DNA of 9,281 nt from an uncultured Flavobacteriales bacterium (GCA_913047525.1 CAJWUS010000047.1:1-9281); one strand, 5' to 3'; counted from the stretch's first letter, positions 1 through 6,345 are shown. Program-made: numbers and translations. The notes: a model not told the origin generated them from the letters alone.

Positions 1-452
1 ATTACGATTATTTGAAATTTAAAATAAATGGTGCAAAAATAGCAGAATGGTCAGGCAATAAGCCATGGACTTTGGTTACTTATCCGGTAGGGGTAGGGCT
101 AAATATTTTCAAATGGGAGTATGAAAAAGATGGAAATTGGTCAAGCGGACAGGATTGCGCTTGGATTGATTATATCGTTTTTCCGCCAATTGATTTGAAT
201 ACTTTGTTGGTTGCTGAAAATTATGCAGATATAAAATTATTTCCAAATCCTACAATGGGAATATTTACTATCACTTTTAATAATAATCAAAACCACCAAA
301 TTAATATCTTGAATGTAAATGGGAAAGTGATAAAATCTGCTAAAGATATCAGTGCTAATGAATGGAATTTTGATATTTCTGAATTTAGTTCTGGAACTTA
401 TTTGATAAAAGTATTACCAGAAAATATTACTTACCAAATAATCAAACAATAG
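1..452 (+). CDS. 3' end of a secreted protein with a type IX secretion (T9SS) C-terminal sorting domain
   Basis: The reading frame is open to the left edge (Tyr-Asp-Tyr before the TTG at 12), so this is the end of a longer gene and no start is visible. About 149 residues remain. The first part, with motifs FKWEYEKDG and CAWIDYIVFP, resembles the beta-sandwich modules that often sit just before the sorting domain in large Bacteroidota surface or extracellular proteins. From about base 222 to the stop there is a roughly 75-residue type A sorting domain: the LFPNPT motif, an INILNVNGKVI strand pair, then SSGTYLIKV and a short basic end. In known T9SS cargo this domain directs passage through the outer membrane and is then removed. 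The enzymatic or adhesive part lies outside the window, so the protein's function cannot be named. The TAG stop shares its last base with the GTG start of ruvX. Confidence 0.87.
   Translation, partial: YDYLKFKINGAKIAEWSGNKPWTLVTYPVGVGLNIFKWEYEKDGNWSSGQDCAWIDYIVFPPIDLNTLLVAENYADIKLFPNPTMGIFTITFNNNQNHQINILNVNGKVIKSAKDISANEWNFDISEFSSGTYLIKVLPENITYQIIKQ
222..449 (+). other. T9SS type A C-terminal sorting domain coding segment
   Basis: This segment encodes about 75 residues beginning near AENYADIKLFPNPT and ending in IIKQ. The pattern is a PNP turn after a hydrophobic strand, a central NVNGK turn, a GTYL strand and a C-terminal Lys/Gln. It is the hallmark of the Por secretion (type IX) sorting signal, a system restricted to the Bacteroidota and close relatives, and it is the strongest single taxonomic clue in the window. 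Confidence 0.87.
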
Positions 453-862
453 TGGCAAAAGCCATAGGAATTGATTACGGAAAAAAGAGAGTCGGAATTG
501 CAATTTCCGACTCTTTACAAATAATTGCATCTGCATTTTGCACAATAAATACTCCTGATATTTTTATTTTTTTAGATGATCTATTAAAGAAAGAGGAAAT
601 AGATTGTTTCGTGGTGGGGGAGCCAAAAAACCTTGATGGAACCCCAACCGATAGCACAGCAATAACCGAAAAGTTTGTAGAGAAATTAGCTAAAAAACAC
701 CCTCAAACTTCTATTAAAAGAATAGACGAACGCTTTACTTCAAAAATTGCTAAACAAAGCATATTAGATGCCGGAATAAAAAAAATGAAAAGAAGGGATA
801 AATTCCTTGTTGATAAAGTGAGTTCTGCTATTATTTTACAGAGCTATTTGGATACAAAATAG
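452..862 (+). CDS. ruvX: RuvX/YqgF family RNase H-fold nuclease (putative Holliday junction resolvase / pre-16S rRNA 5' processing nuclease)
   Basis: The product is 136 residues, the normal length for this family. It carries the RNase H-fold signatures in order: GIDYGKKRVGIAISD at 6-20 with catalytic Asp8, VVGEPKNLDGTPTDST at 54-69, DERFTS at 92-97 with Glu93, and DKVSSAIILQSYL at 121-133 with Asp121. Asp8, Glu93 and Asp121 match the expected metal-binding triad. The family was first proposed to resolve Holliday junctions; in E. coli YqgF is required for 16S rRNA 5'-end maturation, so the cellular substrate is not settled. The GTG start at 452 is chosen because it gives the usual short lead-in of five residues before the first strand, and there is no earlier in-frame start. 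The GTG overlaps the TAG of the upstream secreted-protein gene by one base, suggesting cotranscription and termination-reinitiation. The next gene downstream is convergent. Confidence 0.95.
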   Translation: MAKAIGIDYGKKRVGIAISDSLQIIASAFCTINTPDIFIFLDDLLKKEEIDCFVVGEPKNLDGTPTDSTAITEKFVEKLAKKHPQTSIKRIDERFTSKIAKQSILDAGIKKMKRRDKFLVDKVSSAIILQSYLDTK

Positions 863-870
863 AATACAAT

Positions 871-900
871 TTTCATCCTGAACTCATGTGAAGGATCTCT
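871..900 (+). repeat. REP-like palindrome just after ruvX; possible weak terminator
   Basis: ATCCT at 875-879 pairs with AGGAT at 892-896 around a 12-nt loop, starting 12 bp after the ruvX stop. A pyrimidine-rich run follows (CTCTCTTTTCCTTTTT to about 912). The flanks and order resemble intergenic repeats of the type ATCCTGAAC...TCAGGATCTC that I associate with Bacteroidota genomes, in decayed form. The pyrimidine run could allow weak Rho-independent termination of ruvX, but five base pairs is a marginal stem. Confidence 0.45.
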
Positions 901-919
901 CTTTTCCTTTTTGTAATTA

Positions 920-960
920 CGAATGAAGAAGCAATCTAAAAGAGATAGCCACTTCATTAG
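920..960. repeat. Imperfect 18-bp inverted repeat (REP-like)
   Basis: The left arm at 920-937 (CGAATGAAGAAGCAATCT) and the right arm at 943-960 (AGATAGCCACTTCATTAG) are complementary at 14 of 18 positions, with a 5-nt AAAAG loop. The GAAGCAATCT core resembles dispersed intergenic repeats with an ACGAAGCAATCTC-type core. The decayed symmetry and intergenic position fit a fossil copy. Copy number elsewhere in the genome cannot be seen from this window. Confidence 0.5.
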
Positions 961-1105
961 TTGCATAGTTTTTGATTTACTTTCAGTTTCCGGTAAATGG
1001 TGTCCTGAAAATTCCAACTGCAAGTTCTGTCTAAATGAGTAGAAATACTACAAGAATTGTTATGCATATTGCAATCATATGCTTTTATTTTACTTACTTT
1101 CCTGA

Positions 1106-1199
1106 TAGTAAGCTCACAGATGAGCCCTATGTTTAGCAATAGGATACCCATTACTACAAAATCTAAGATTGTCCATGAAACTTCATCTGTGAGTTACTA
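1106..1199. repeat. 94-bp unit bounded by 17-18 bp inverted repeats
   Basis: TAGTAAGCTCACAGATGA at 1106-1123 is complementary to TCATCTGTGAGTTACTA at 1183-1199 over 17 positions with a single bulged base, including an 11-bp perfect core. The 59-bp interior holds a smaller stem (CCTAT 1126-1130 with ATAGG 1139-1143). It could be a structured RNA, a long hairpin ending transcription from both sides, or a tiny non-autonomous element with terminal inverted repeats. No target-site duplication is evident. The pairing is seen directly; the role is unknown. Confidence 0.55.
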
Positions 1200-1297
1200 C
1201 TACTATTAAAATATTTTTTTGACTTTTATTTTTCATGATTATAATGATTTTGCTAAGGTAGCTACATTTTGTTCAAAAATCTGCTATGACATATTAT

Positions 1298-1332
1298 TCT
1301 AAAGACTATTGTCTATCTACTGACTTCTGTCT
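1298..1332 (-). repeat. Five degenerate heptamer repeats immediately downstream of lolA
   Basis: Read on the minus strand, starting 2 bp after the lolA stop codon, the sequence divides into consecutive 7-mers: AGACAGA, AGTCAGT, AGATAGA, CAATAGT, CTTTAGA. Positions 5-6 are AG in every unit and position 7 is always A or T. The unit AGATAGA also occurs in the heptamer tract before ctlX. Such short degenerate heptamer tracts occur between genes in several bacterial groups; whether this genome carries many is an inference. Confidence 0.5.
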
Positions 1333-1334
1333 TT

Positions 1335-1970
1335 TTACCTCAAATCAATTACCTCAACATCTGGATAGTTGGTAGTATTAAAGTAAAAAGGAGGGAGTTC
1401 TTGATTGGTTTTAAAACTTTTAATATTGTAGGTGTAAATTCCTCCATTTTTATCGTAAAGTGCTAAAATACTTATTTGGCTTTTTAGTGCGTTTATCGTT
1501 AATCGTATTTTCATAATTGGGCCACTTTCCTTTGGAAAAAGGTCAATGATATGCATTCGCGCTCCATTAACTGATTTTACCTCTACATAAGCGCTTCTAT
1601 AGTCTTCATCATAAACGGTAAAAAGTTTGTTGGGGCTTATGTCATCTTCATCTTCCAAGTCATAATCCATAATTTGCACCTCATTCATTCCTTTCAAATA
1701 AATCCAATGCGTAGTGCCGTTATTTATTATGAGTTGCTGAGGCATATCAATCCTAAAGTTTTCACCTTTCAAATCTAATTTTCCTCTACTTTTCTCATTT
1801 ATTCCAGCGCTTTTGTTAGTGAAAATGTGGTCAAATTCTATACTAATAGAACTATATATTTTTGTGGTTTCACTTAATTTTGCTAATATATCAGTAGCTA
1901 ATTTATCTTGCCCTATTGCATTAGTTAAGATTATACAAATACTTAAAAATGAAGTAATTATCTTTCTCAT
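1335..1970 (-). CDS. lolA: LolA-like outer-membrane lipoprotein carrier protein, periplasmic
   Basis: The product is 211 residues with an N-terminal signal peptide (basic MRK, hydrophobic core to about residue 18, probable cleavage after Gly20 giving an N-terminal Gln). The mature part shows the LolA/LolB half-barrel pattern: SISIEFDHIFTN at 41-52, GKLDLKGENFRIDMPQQLIINNGTTHWIYL at 63-92, an acidic loop at 102-110, then alternating strands to a Pro-rich PPFYFNTTNYPDVEVIDL end. LolA takes lipoproteins released from the inner membrane by LolCDE and ferries them across the periplasm. The loop DYDLEDEDD followed by SPNKLF is, to my recollection, typical of Bacteroidota homologues. Its start codon follows the ftsK stop by one base (TAA-G-ATG on the minus strand), so the two are almost certainly cotranscribed and probably translationally coupled. 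Family identity rests on overall pattern and context rather than a catalytic motif. Confidence 0.82.
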   Translation of the reverse strand: MRKIITSFLSICIILTNAIGQDKLATDILAKLSETTKIYSSISIEFDHIFTNKSAGINEKSRGKLDLKGENFRIDMPQQLIINNGTTHWIYLKGMNEVQIMDYDLEDEDDISPNKLFTVYDEDYRSAYVEVKSVNGARMHIIDLFPKESGPIMKIRLTINALKSQISILALYDKNGGIYTYNIKSFKTNQELPPFYFNTTNYPDVEVIDLR

Positions 1971-1971
1971 C

Positions 1972-4323
1972 TTAATTGTATAATGTATTTAGTAATTCCT
2001 CCAAAGCCATTTCATCACGAACCAATACTTGCCTTGCTTTACTTCCTTCAAAAGGACCAACAATTCCGGCTGATTCCAGTTCATCTATTATTCTTCCTGC
2101 TCGGTTGTATCCAAGTTTTAATCTTCTTTGTATCATAGAGGTGGAGCCCTGTTGGTGCTTTACAACTACTCTTGCCGCATCATCAAACAAGGCATCTCTT
2201 TCATCTAAATTAATATCGCCATTAGCTGTTTTTGATTCTCCAACAAATTCTGGAAGCATATGCACCTCAGGGTAAGCCCTTTGCGCACCAATATAATCAC
2301 AAATAGCATCTACTTCAGGAGTGTCAATAAAAGCGCATTGCAAACGTGATAAATCACTGCCAGTTGAAATTAGCATATCGCCCATTCCTATTAATTGTTC
2401 GGCTCCTTTACTATCCATGATTGTTCTGGAATCAGTGGATGAGGTTACCCTAAAAGCAACCCTTGCTGGGAAGTTGGCTTTTATAAGTCCTGTAATTACA
2501 TTTACAGATGGTCTTTGTGTAGCTACAATCAAATGAATACCAATAGCACGAGCCAATTGTGCAAGGCGGGCAATAGGGGTTTCAATTTCTTTTCCTGCTG
2601 TCATTATTAAATCAGAAAACTCATCAATAATCAAAACTATGTATGGTAAAAATCTATGTCCATCATTTGGATTTAGCTTTCGTGCGATAAACTTTTTATT
2701 GTATTCCACAATATTTCTACAATGTGCTTGCTTGCACAAGTCGTATCTTTCATCCATCTCAATGCAAAGGGAATTTATGGTATTCACCACCTTTTTGGTA
2801 TCGGTAATTATTGCATCTTCCGAATCAGGAAGTTTTGCCAAATAATGTCTTTCAATTTTATTAAAAAGTGATAGTTCTACTTTCTTTGGGTCAACCAATA
2901 CAAACTTAATTTGTGATGGGTGCTTTATATACAATAAGGATGCCAAGACTACATTCAGTCCAACTGATTTCCCTTGCCCAGTTGCACCCGCCATAAGCAG
3001 GTGAGGCATTTTTGCTAAATCCACTACATAGGTTTCGTTAGATATGGTTTTCCCAAAAGCAATTGGTAATTCCATTTTACTATTCTGAAACTTTTCAGAG
3101 GATAGCACATCAAACATGGAGACTATATTCTTGTTTTTATTAGGCACTTCAATACCAATGGTTCCTCTTCCAGGAATTGGGGCTATAATTCTAATTCCTT
3201 CTGCTGCCAAGCTAAGGGCTATATCATCTTCTAGGTTTTTAATTTTCGAAATTCTAATTCCTGCTTCTGGCACAATTTCATAAAGAGTGATAGTTGGCCC
3301 AATGGTGGCTTTTATAGAGTCAATGCCTATGCTATAATTTCCAAGCGTTTCCACAATTCTTCCCTTATTTGCTTCCAACTCCTCTTTGTCTATTTTTATT
3401 TCACTTTCTCCATAGTCTTTCAGTAAACCAATTTCCGGCATCTTATATTCAGATAGTTCCAAAGTAGGATCGTAATCTCCCAATTCTTTCAATTTATCTT
3501 TTATTTCTTTCTCTGATAGGGTTTCTTCTTTTTCACACTCGGCTACTTCAATATCCAAATCATCAGTTTTCTTTTCTGGTTTTTTCTCAGTAATTAAGTC
3601 GGCTTCACTTGGGGTTTCTATCTCTTCCACAACTTTTACTTTTGGTGGAGTATCAATAATATTTTCCTCCTTTTTTTCTACTTTTTTTTCTTGCGCTTTT
3701 GGGGTTGGTTTTAGTTTTGAAAGAAAATCTTTCACAAATGTGAGATTTATTTTAATTGCTGGAAACCAAATTACAATAAGTGCAACAAAAAGTAATAACT
3801 TTGTACCTATTGCTCCTAACATTGCATTGAGCCATTCGTTACAAAAATGACCAACACTGCCACCTAAAATCGGATATTCTTCCTTTATAAAGAAATGCCC
3901 AAAAAATAATGAGAGCCAAATCATTGCTGTTAGCCCATGCTTTATTGATTTTCTAACAGGAAGTGTATTAATTTTTATCAGTTTTAATCCAATAATAAAA
4001 AGTAAGCAAACTACTATGAATGAAGAAATTCCAAATCCTTGAGAAATAAACCAATGAGAGATTAGGGCTCCTAAGTTTCCTAAACTGTTCTCCGCCAAAG
4101 CTTCAGAAGCAGTTATTATTTCACAAAGATTTTTTCCAGAAACGATACTATAATCTGCTTTCCAAGTAAAAAGAAAGGAAATAAAAGCAATTAGGAGATA
4201 AGCAGTAGCCAATAAAAAGAGGTACCCCACTTTTTTATGATTCTTTTCGTTTTTAAAAGGGGCAGTAATTTTAGAGAATCTGAAACTGCTTTTCTTTTTT
4301 GATTTTTTCAATCGTACATTCAT
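1972..4323 (-). CDS. ftsK: FtsK/SpoIIIE-family DNA translocase
   Basis: The product is 783 residues, the usual size in Bacteroidota. The basic N-terminus is followed by about four membrane segments (near residues 33-53, 97-118, 131-147 and 172-190), anchoring it at the septum. A Lys/Glu/Pro-rich linker spans about 203-280, much shorter than in E. coli FtsK. The alpha domain covers about 285-400. The RecA-like motor has Walker A GATGQGKS at 446-453 (Lys452), VLVDPKKVEL at 475-484, Walker B IVLIIDEFSDL at 562-572 (Asp567, Glu568) and ATQRP at 601-605. A gamma winged-helix domain (about 705-767, with SMIQRRLKLGYNRAGRIIDELE) would read polar chromosomal motifs. The protein pumps DNA through the closing septum and, in well-studied species, activates XerCD at dif. 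It is complete, with all motor residues intact. It leads the ftsK-lolA transcript; a TATTTTTG box lies just upstream. Confidence 0.97.
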   Translation of the reverse strand: MNVRLKKSKKKSSFRFSKITAPFKNEKNHKKVGYLFLLATAYLLIAFISFLFTWKADYSIVSGKNLCEIITASEALAENSLGNLGALISHWFISQGFGISSFIVVCLLFIIGLKLIKINTLPVRKSIKHGLTAMIWLSLFFGHFFIKEEYPILGGSVGHFCNEWLNAMLGAIGTKLLLFVALIVIWFPAIKINLTFVKDFLSKLKPTPKAQEKKVEKKEENIIDTPPKVKVVEEIETPSEADLITEKKPEKKTDDLDIEVAECEKEETLSEKEIKDKLKELGDYDPTLELSEYKMPEIGLLKDYGESEIKIDKEELEANKGRIVETLGNYSIGIDSIKATIGPTITLYEIVPEAGIRISKIKNLEDDIALSLAAEGIRIIAPIPGRGTIGIEVPNKNKNIVSMFDVLSSEKFQNSKMELPIAFGKTISNETYVVDLAKMPHLLMAGATGQGKSVGLNVVLASLLYIKHPSQIKFVLVDPKKVELSLFNKIERHYLAKLPDSEDAIITDTKKVVNTINSLCIEMDERYDLCKQAHCRNIVEYNKKFIARKLNPNDGHRFLPYIVLIIDEFSDLIMTAGKEIETPIARLAQLARAIGIHLIVATQRPSVNVITGLIKANFPARVAFRVTSSTDSRTIMDSKGAEQLIGMGDMLISTGSDLSRLQCAFIDTPEVDAICDYIGAQRAYPEVHMLPEFVGESKTANGDINLDERDALFDDAARVVVKHQQGSTSMIQRRLKLGYNRAGRIIDELESAGIVGPFEGSKARQVLVRDEMALEELLNTLYN

Positions 4324-4330
4324 AGAACTT

Positions 4331-4338
4331 CAAAAATA
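4331..4338 (-). promoter_or_regulatory. Candidate Bacteroidota -7 box (TATTTTTG) for ftsK-lolA
   Basis: Read on the minus strand, 4338-4331 is TATTTTTG, an exact match to the Bacteroidota sigma consensus TAnnTTTG. It ends 7 bp before the ftsK ATG, implying an almost leaderless transcript. No well-spaced TTG -33 element is obvious. A variant box one base longer (TAGTATTTG, 4347-4339) would place a TTG at 4371-4369 at 21-bp spacing. An AT-rich region yields such matches by chance fairly often. Confidence 0.35.
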
Positions 4339-4350
4339 CAAATACTAAGA

Positions 4351-4370
4351 TGTATTGTACTGATAATACA
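4351..4370. promoter_or_regulatory. Small dyad in the ftsK/amidinotransferase divergent region
   Basis: TGTATT at 4351-4356 and AATACA at 4365-4370 form a perfect 6-bp inverted repeat with an 8-bp spacer. It lies between the two divergent genes, 28 bp upstream of the ftsK start. The shape is compatible with an operator for a dimeric regulator or a weak hairpin, but the sequence is too short and AT-rich to separate from chance. Confidence 0.25.
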
Positions 4371-4452
4371 ACTATTATATGAGCAATAAATTGTTAATAA
4401 TTATACCTTAATATCCTATTATGAATTTTAGTAAAAAGCAGAATTAAAAAAT

Positions 4453-4460
4453 TAAATTTG
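4453..4460 (+). promoter_or_regulatory. Candidate Bacteroidota -7 box (TAAATTTG) for the arginine-related operon
   Basis: TAAATTTG matches TAnnTTTG exactly and ends 9 bp before the ATG at 4470. Transcription would start around 4464, leaving a leader of only about six bases. The -33 region is weak (TTTTAG at 4426-4431, 21 bp upstream of the box). An alternative TTG start at 4458 falls inside this box, which argues against that start. Confidence 0.5.
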
Positions 4461-4469
4461 CAAACAGAA

Positions 4470-5384
4470 ATGATTCATCTGAAAATAAATAATGAAACGG
4501 CTTTTTTATCAATGGTAATTGTCGGAATAGTAAAGGATTTTGGTGGTGTGCCAACACTTTCCAAATGCATTGACCCTAAATCAAGAGCACATATATTGAC
4601 AGGAACTTATCCTATTGAAGAAGATATTAGAAGAGAGATGGATGCATTTATTGCTGTTTTTGAAAAGTATGGTATTAAAGTATATAGACCAAAAAATATC
4701 AAAGGATTGAATCAGATTTTCATGCGTGATATTACTTTTGTGGTAGATGATAAATTGGTAATTTCAAATACTATTGAAGAGAGAAAAAAAGAAATTAATG
4801 CTGTGGCTGATGTGTTGTGTCAAATTCCTGAAAAGGATATTATAAAAATGCCACTGATTGCAAGGGTTGAAGGTGGTGATGTAATGCCATGGAATGACTA
4901 TGTATTTGTTGGGTATTCTGAAAAAAAAGATTTTGAAAAATATACAGTTGCCAGAACCAACAAAGCAGGAGTTGAATTTTTAACTGAAACTTTTCCTACT
5001 AAAAAAGTAAAAGGTTTCGAACTCAATAAATCGGATGATGACCCAAGAGAAAATGCCTTGCACTTGGACTGTTGTTTTCAGCCGATAGGAAAAAATATGG
5101 CTATTATGTACAAGGATGGTTTTAAGCATTCAGCAGATGTTGAGTTTTTAGTGAATTATTTTGGTAATGAAAACATAATTAAAGTAAGCAAAGAAGAAAT
5201 GTACAATATGAACTGTAATGTATTTTCAATTTCAGAAAGCGTTATTATTTCAGAAAAAGGATTTACAAGGTTAAATACAGAGCTAAGGAAAAGAGGATTT
5301 ACAGTAGAGGAAGTTCCTTATGCTGAAATAGCAAAAATGGAAGGGCTTTTAAGATGTTCAACAATGCCGTTAATTAGAGGTTAG
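4470..5384 (+). CDS. Amidinotransferase / dimethylarginine dimethylaminohydrolase-arginine deiminase superfamily enzyme
   Basis: The product is 304 residues from the ATG at 4470. The pentein-fold signatures are in order: GTYPIEEDIRREMDAF at 45-60, IFMRDITFVVDD at 83-94 (Arg86-Asp87, substrate-site type), VEGGDVMP at 133-140 (Glu134, Asp137), LHLDCCFQPI at 197-206 (catalytic-type His198) and LLRCSTMPLIRG at the end (nucleophile-type Cys296). The Cys-His-acidic set is what arginine deiminases and DDAHs use to hydrolyse guanidino groups to citrulline plus ammonia or an amine. The substrate cannot be read from sequence; free arginine, methylated arginine or another guanidine are all possible. The ATG is preferred over the in-frame TTG at 4458 because the latter lies within a promoter box and the ATG gives the family's usual N-terminus. 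It heads a run with ctlX 25 bp downstream and argS after that, so arginine-to-citrulline conversion feeding CtlX is the simplest reading. Confidence 0.87.
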   Translation: MIHLKINNETAFLSMVIVGIVKDFGGVPTLSKCIDPKSRAHILTGTYPIEEDIRREMDAFIAVFEKYGIKVYRPKNIKGLNQIFMRDITFVVDDKLVISNTIEERKKEINAVADVLCQIPEKDIIKMPLIARVEGGDVMPWNDYVFVGYSEKKDFEKYTVARTNKAGVEFLTETFPTKKVKGFELNKSDDDPRENALHLDCCFQPIGKNMAIMYKDGFKHSADVEFLVNYFGNENIIKVSKEEMYNMNCNVFSISESVIISEKGFTRLNTELRKRGFTVEEVPYAEIAKMEGLLRCSTMPLIRG

Positions 5385-5410
5385 ATTTGAGATAATAGAT
5401 ATTAGATAGA
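5383..5410 (+). repeat. Four heptamer repeats filling the amidinotransferase-ctlX gap
   Basis: The sequence divides exactly into AGATTTG, AGATAAT, AGATATT and AGATAGA, running from the last two bases of the upstream stop codon to the A of the ctlX ATG. The AGAT core is kept in all four. TAGATTTG at 5382-5389 also happens to match the TAnnTTTG promoter box. The tract thus makes up the whole untranslated spacer and may affect ctlX initiation, or simply be a relic of repeat spread. Confidence 0.6.
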
Positions 5411-6345
5411 TGAAACAGATTACAAATACAATAATGATGATAAAGCCAGTGGGTTTTAGGTACAATGAACAAACGGCTGTCAATAATTATTACCAAAAGG
5501 TATTGGCTAATTTAACTGCTGAGCAAACGCAAGAAAATGCCTTAAGTGAGTTCAATGCATTTGTAGATAAATTAAGAAATGCAGGAGTAAATGTTGTAGT
5601 GGTTGAGGATACAGAATATCCTGATACCCCTGATTCAATATTTCCTAACAATTGGGTTTCTTTTCATGAAAATGGAATTGTAGGGCTTTACCCTATGTAT
5701 GCAGAAAACAGAAGGGATGAAAGACGAGAAGATATTTTTGATACTTTGGTGGATGAGCATGGTTTTTCTATTGAAGAAATAAAAGATTTTACAGAATCTG
5801 AGGAACATGATAAATTTTTGGAAGGAACAGGAAGTGTGGTGCTAGATAGAGAGAATAAGATTTGTTATGCGGCTATTTCTATCCGTACGGATGAGATTGC
5901 TGTGATGCAATTCTGTGGGGAGTTTGGTTACCGACCAGTTTGCTTTACCGCCAACCAGGATGTTGATGGGGAGCGTATGGCAATTTACCATACTAATGTT
6001 ATGATGTGTGTAGCGGATACTTTTGCGGTTATCTGCTTGGATACCATTGATGATGAGATGGAAAGAAAAAATGTAGCAGAAAACTTGAAAGAAACAGCAA
6101 AGGAAATTATTGAAATAACAGAAGAACAGAACCAAAGGTTTGCAGGAAATATGTTGCAAGTAATGGGCGATAAACCTTACCTTGTGATGTCCAACTCGGC
6201 TTATAGTAGTTTAACGGATGAACAAAAAACGGTTATTGAAAAACATTGTTCTATTTTATACAGTTCACTAGATACTATTGAAGCCTGTGGTGGAGGAAGT
6301 GCAAGATGTATGATGGCAGAAATATTTTTACCAAAACAAAAATAA
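5410..6345 (+). CDS. ctlX: Citrulline hydrolase CtlX-type amidinotransferase-family protein
   Basis: The product is 311 residues, full length for the family. Recognisable blocks are MMIKPVGFRYNEQTAVNNYYQ at 9-29 (given here only as a landmark), DTPDSIFPNNWVSFH at 72-86, EGTGSVVLDR at 138-147, YHTNVMMCV at 193-201 with His194, FAGNMLQV at 244-251 and GGGSARCMMAEIFLP at 294-308 with Cys300. His194, Cys300 and the acidic residues Asp75 and Glu138 are placed like pentein-fold hydrolase active-site residues. CtlX-family enzymes are annotated as hydrolysing citrulline to ornithine, CO2 and ammonia, which removes the need for ornithine carbamoyltransferase and carbamate kinase. It directly follows a DDAH/deiminase-like gene that would supply citrulline, and its TAA overlaps the ATG of argS by one base. 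Family membership is strong; the reaction in this organism is inferred from name-level knowledge and context. Confidence 0.86.
   Translation: MKQITNTIMMIKPVGFRYNEQTAVNNYYQKVLANLTAEQTQENALSEFNAFVDKLRNAGVNVVVVEDTEYPDTPDSIFPNNWVSFHENGIVGLYPMYAENRRDERREDIFDTLVDEHGFSIEEIKDFTESEEHDKFLEGTGSVVLDRENKICYAAISIRTDEIAVMQFCGEFGYRPVCFTANQDVDGERMAIYHTNVMMCVADTFAVICLDTIDDEMERKNVAENLKETAKEIIEITEEQNQRFAGNMLQVMGDKPYLVMSNSAYSSLTDEQKTVIEKHCSILYSSLDTIEACGGGSARCMMAEIFLPKQK

Larger units (their letters stand above)
863..1334. other. 472-bp gene-free stretch between convergent ruvX and lolA, rich in palindromes
   Basis: No convincing gene is seen on either strand; a 64-codon minus-strand frame at 957-1151 has no recognisable motif. 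The stretch contains two REP-like palindromes (875-896 and 920-960), a small hairpin (1064-1069 GCATAT with 1077-1082 ATATGC), a larger inverted-repeat unit (1106-1199), AT-rich sequence with a T-run near 1212-1219, and a degenerate heptamer tandem (1298-1332) next to the lolA stop. Both flanking genes end here, so some of these stems may serve as transcription ends. None has the classical GC-rich stem plus T-tract of a strong intrinsic terminator. Confidence 0.8.

Noticed and set aside
475..657. 60-codon minus-strand frame inside ruvX
   Set aside because: It is antisense to conserved RuvX motifs and has no independent support.
957..1151. 64-codon minus-strand frame in the gap after ruvX
   Set aside because: It overlaps palindromic repeats at both ends, shows no recognisable motif or domain, and sits in a decayed intergenic stretch; chance is the better explanation.
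1301..1334. AAAGAC...GTCTTT pairing as a lolA terminator
   Set aside because: The pairing is a by-product of the heptamer tract, with a 22-nt loop and no T-run on the lolA transcript side.
1976..2845. Three plus-strand frames opposite ftsK (1976-2275, 2321-2536, 2639-2845)
   Set aside because: They are antisense shadows of the strongly conserved FtsK motor and gamma domains, with Ser/Pro-rich composition and no motif of their own.
4458..4469. TTG at 4458 as the start of the amidinotransferase gene
   Set aside because: It falls inside the TAAATTTG promoter box, and the ATG at 4470 gives the family-typical N-terminus.
5382..5389. TAGATTTG as a separate promoter for ctlX
   Set aside because: It matches TAnnTTTG but has no -33 partner, includes the upstream stop codon and is explained as one heptamer of the repeat tract.
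5842..6159. 105-codon minus-strand frame opposite ctlX, and similar frames at 6741-7004 and 7490-7738 opposite argS
   Set aside because: They lie fully inside well-supported genes on the other strand and their products have no recognisable features.
6306..6344. ATG at 6306 as the start of argS
   Set aside because: It would overlap ctlX by 40 bp and add 13 residues not expected for ArgS; the ATG at 6345 fits both the protein and the stop/start overlap.
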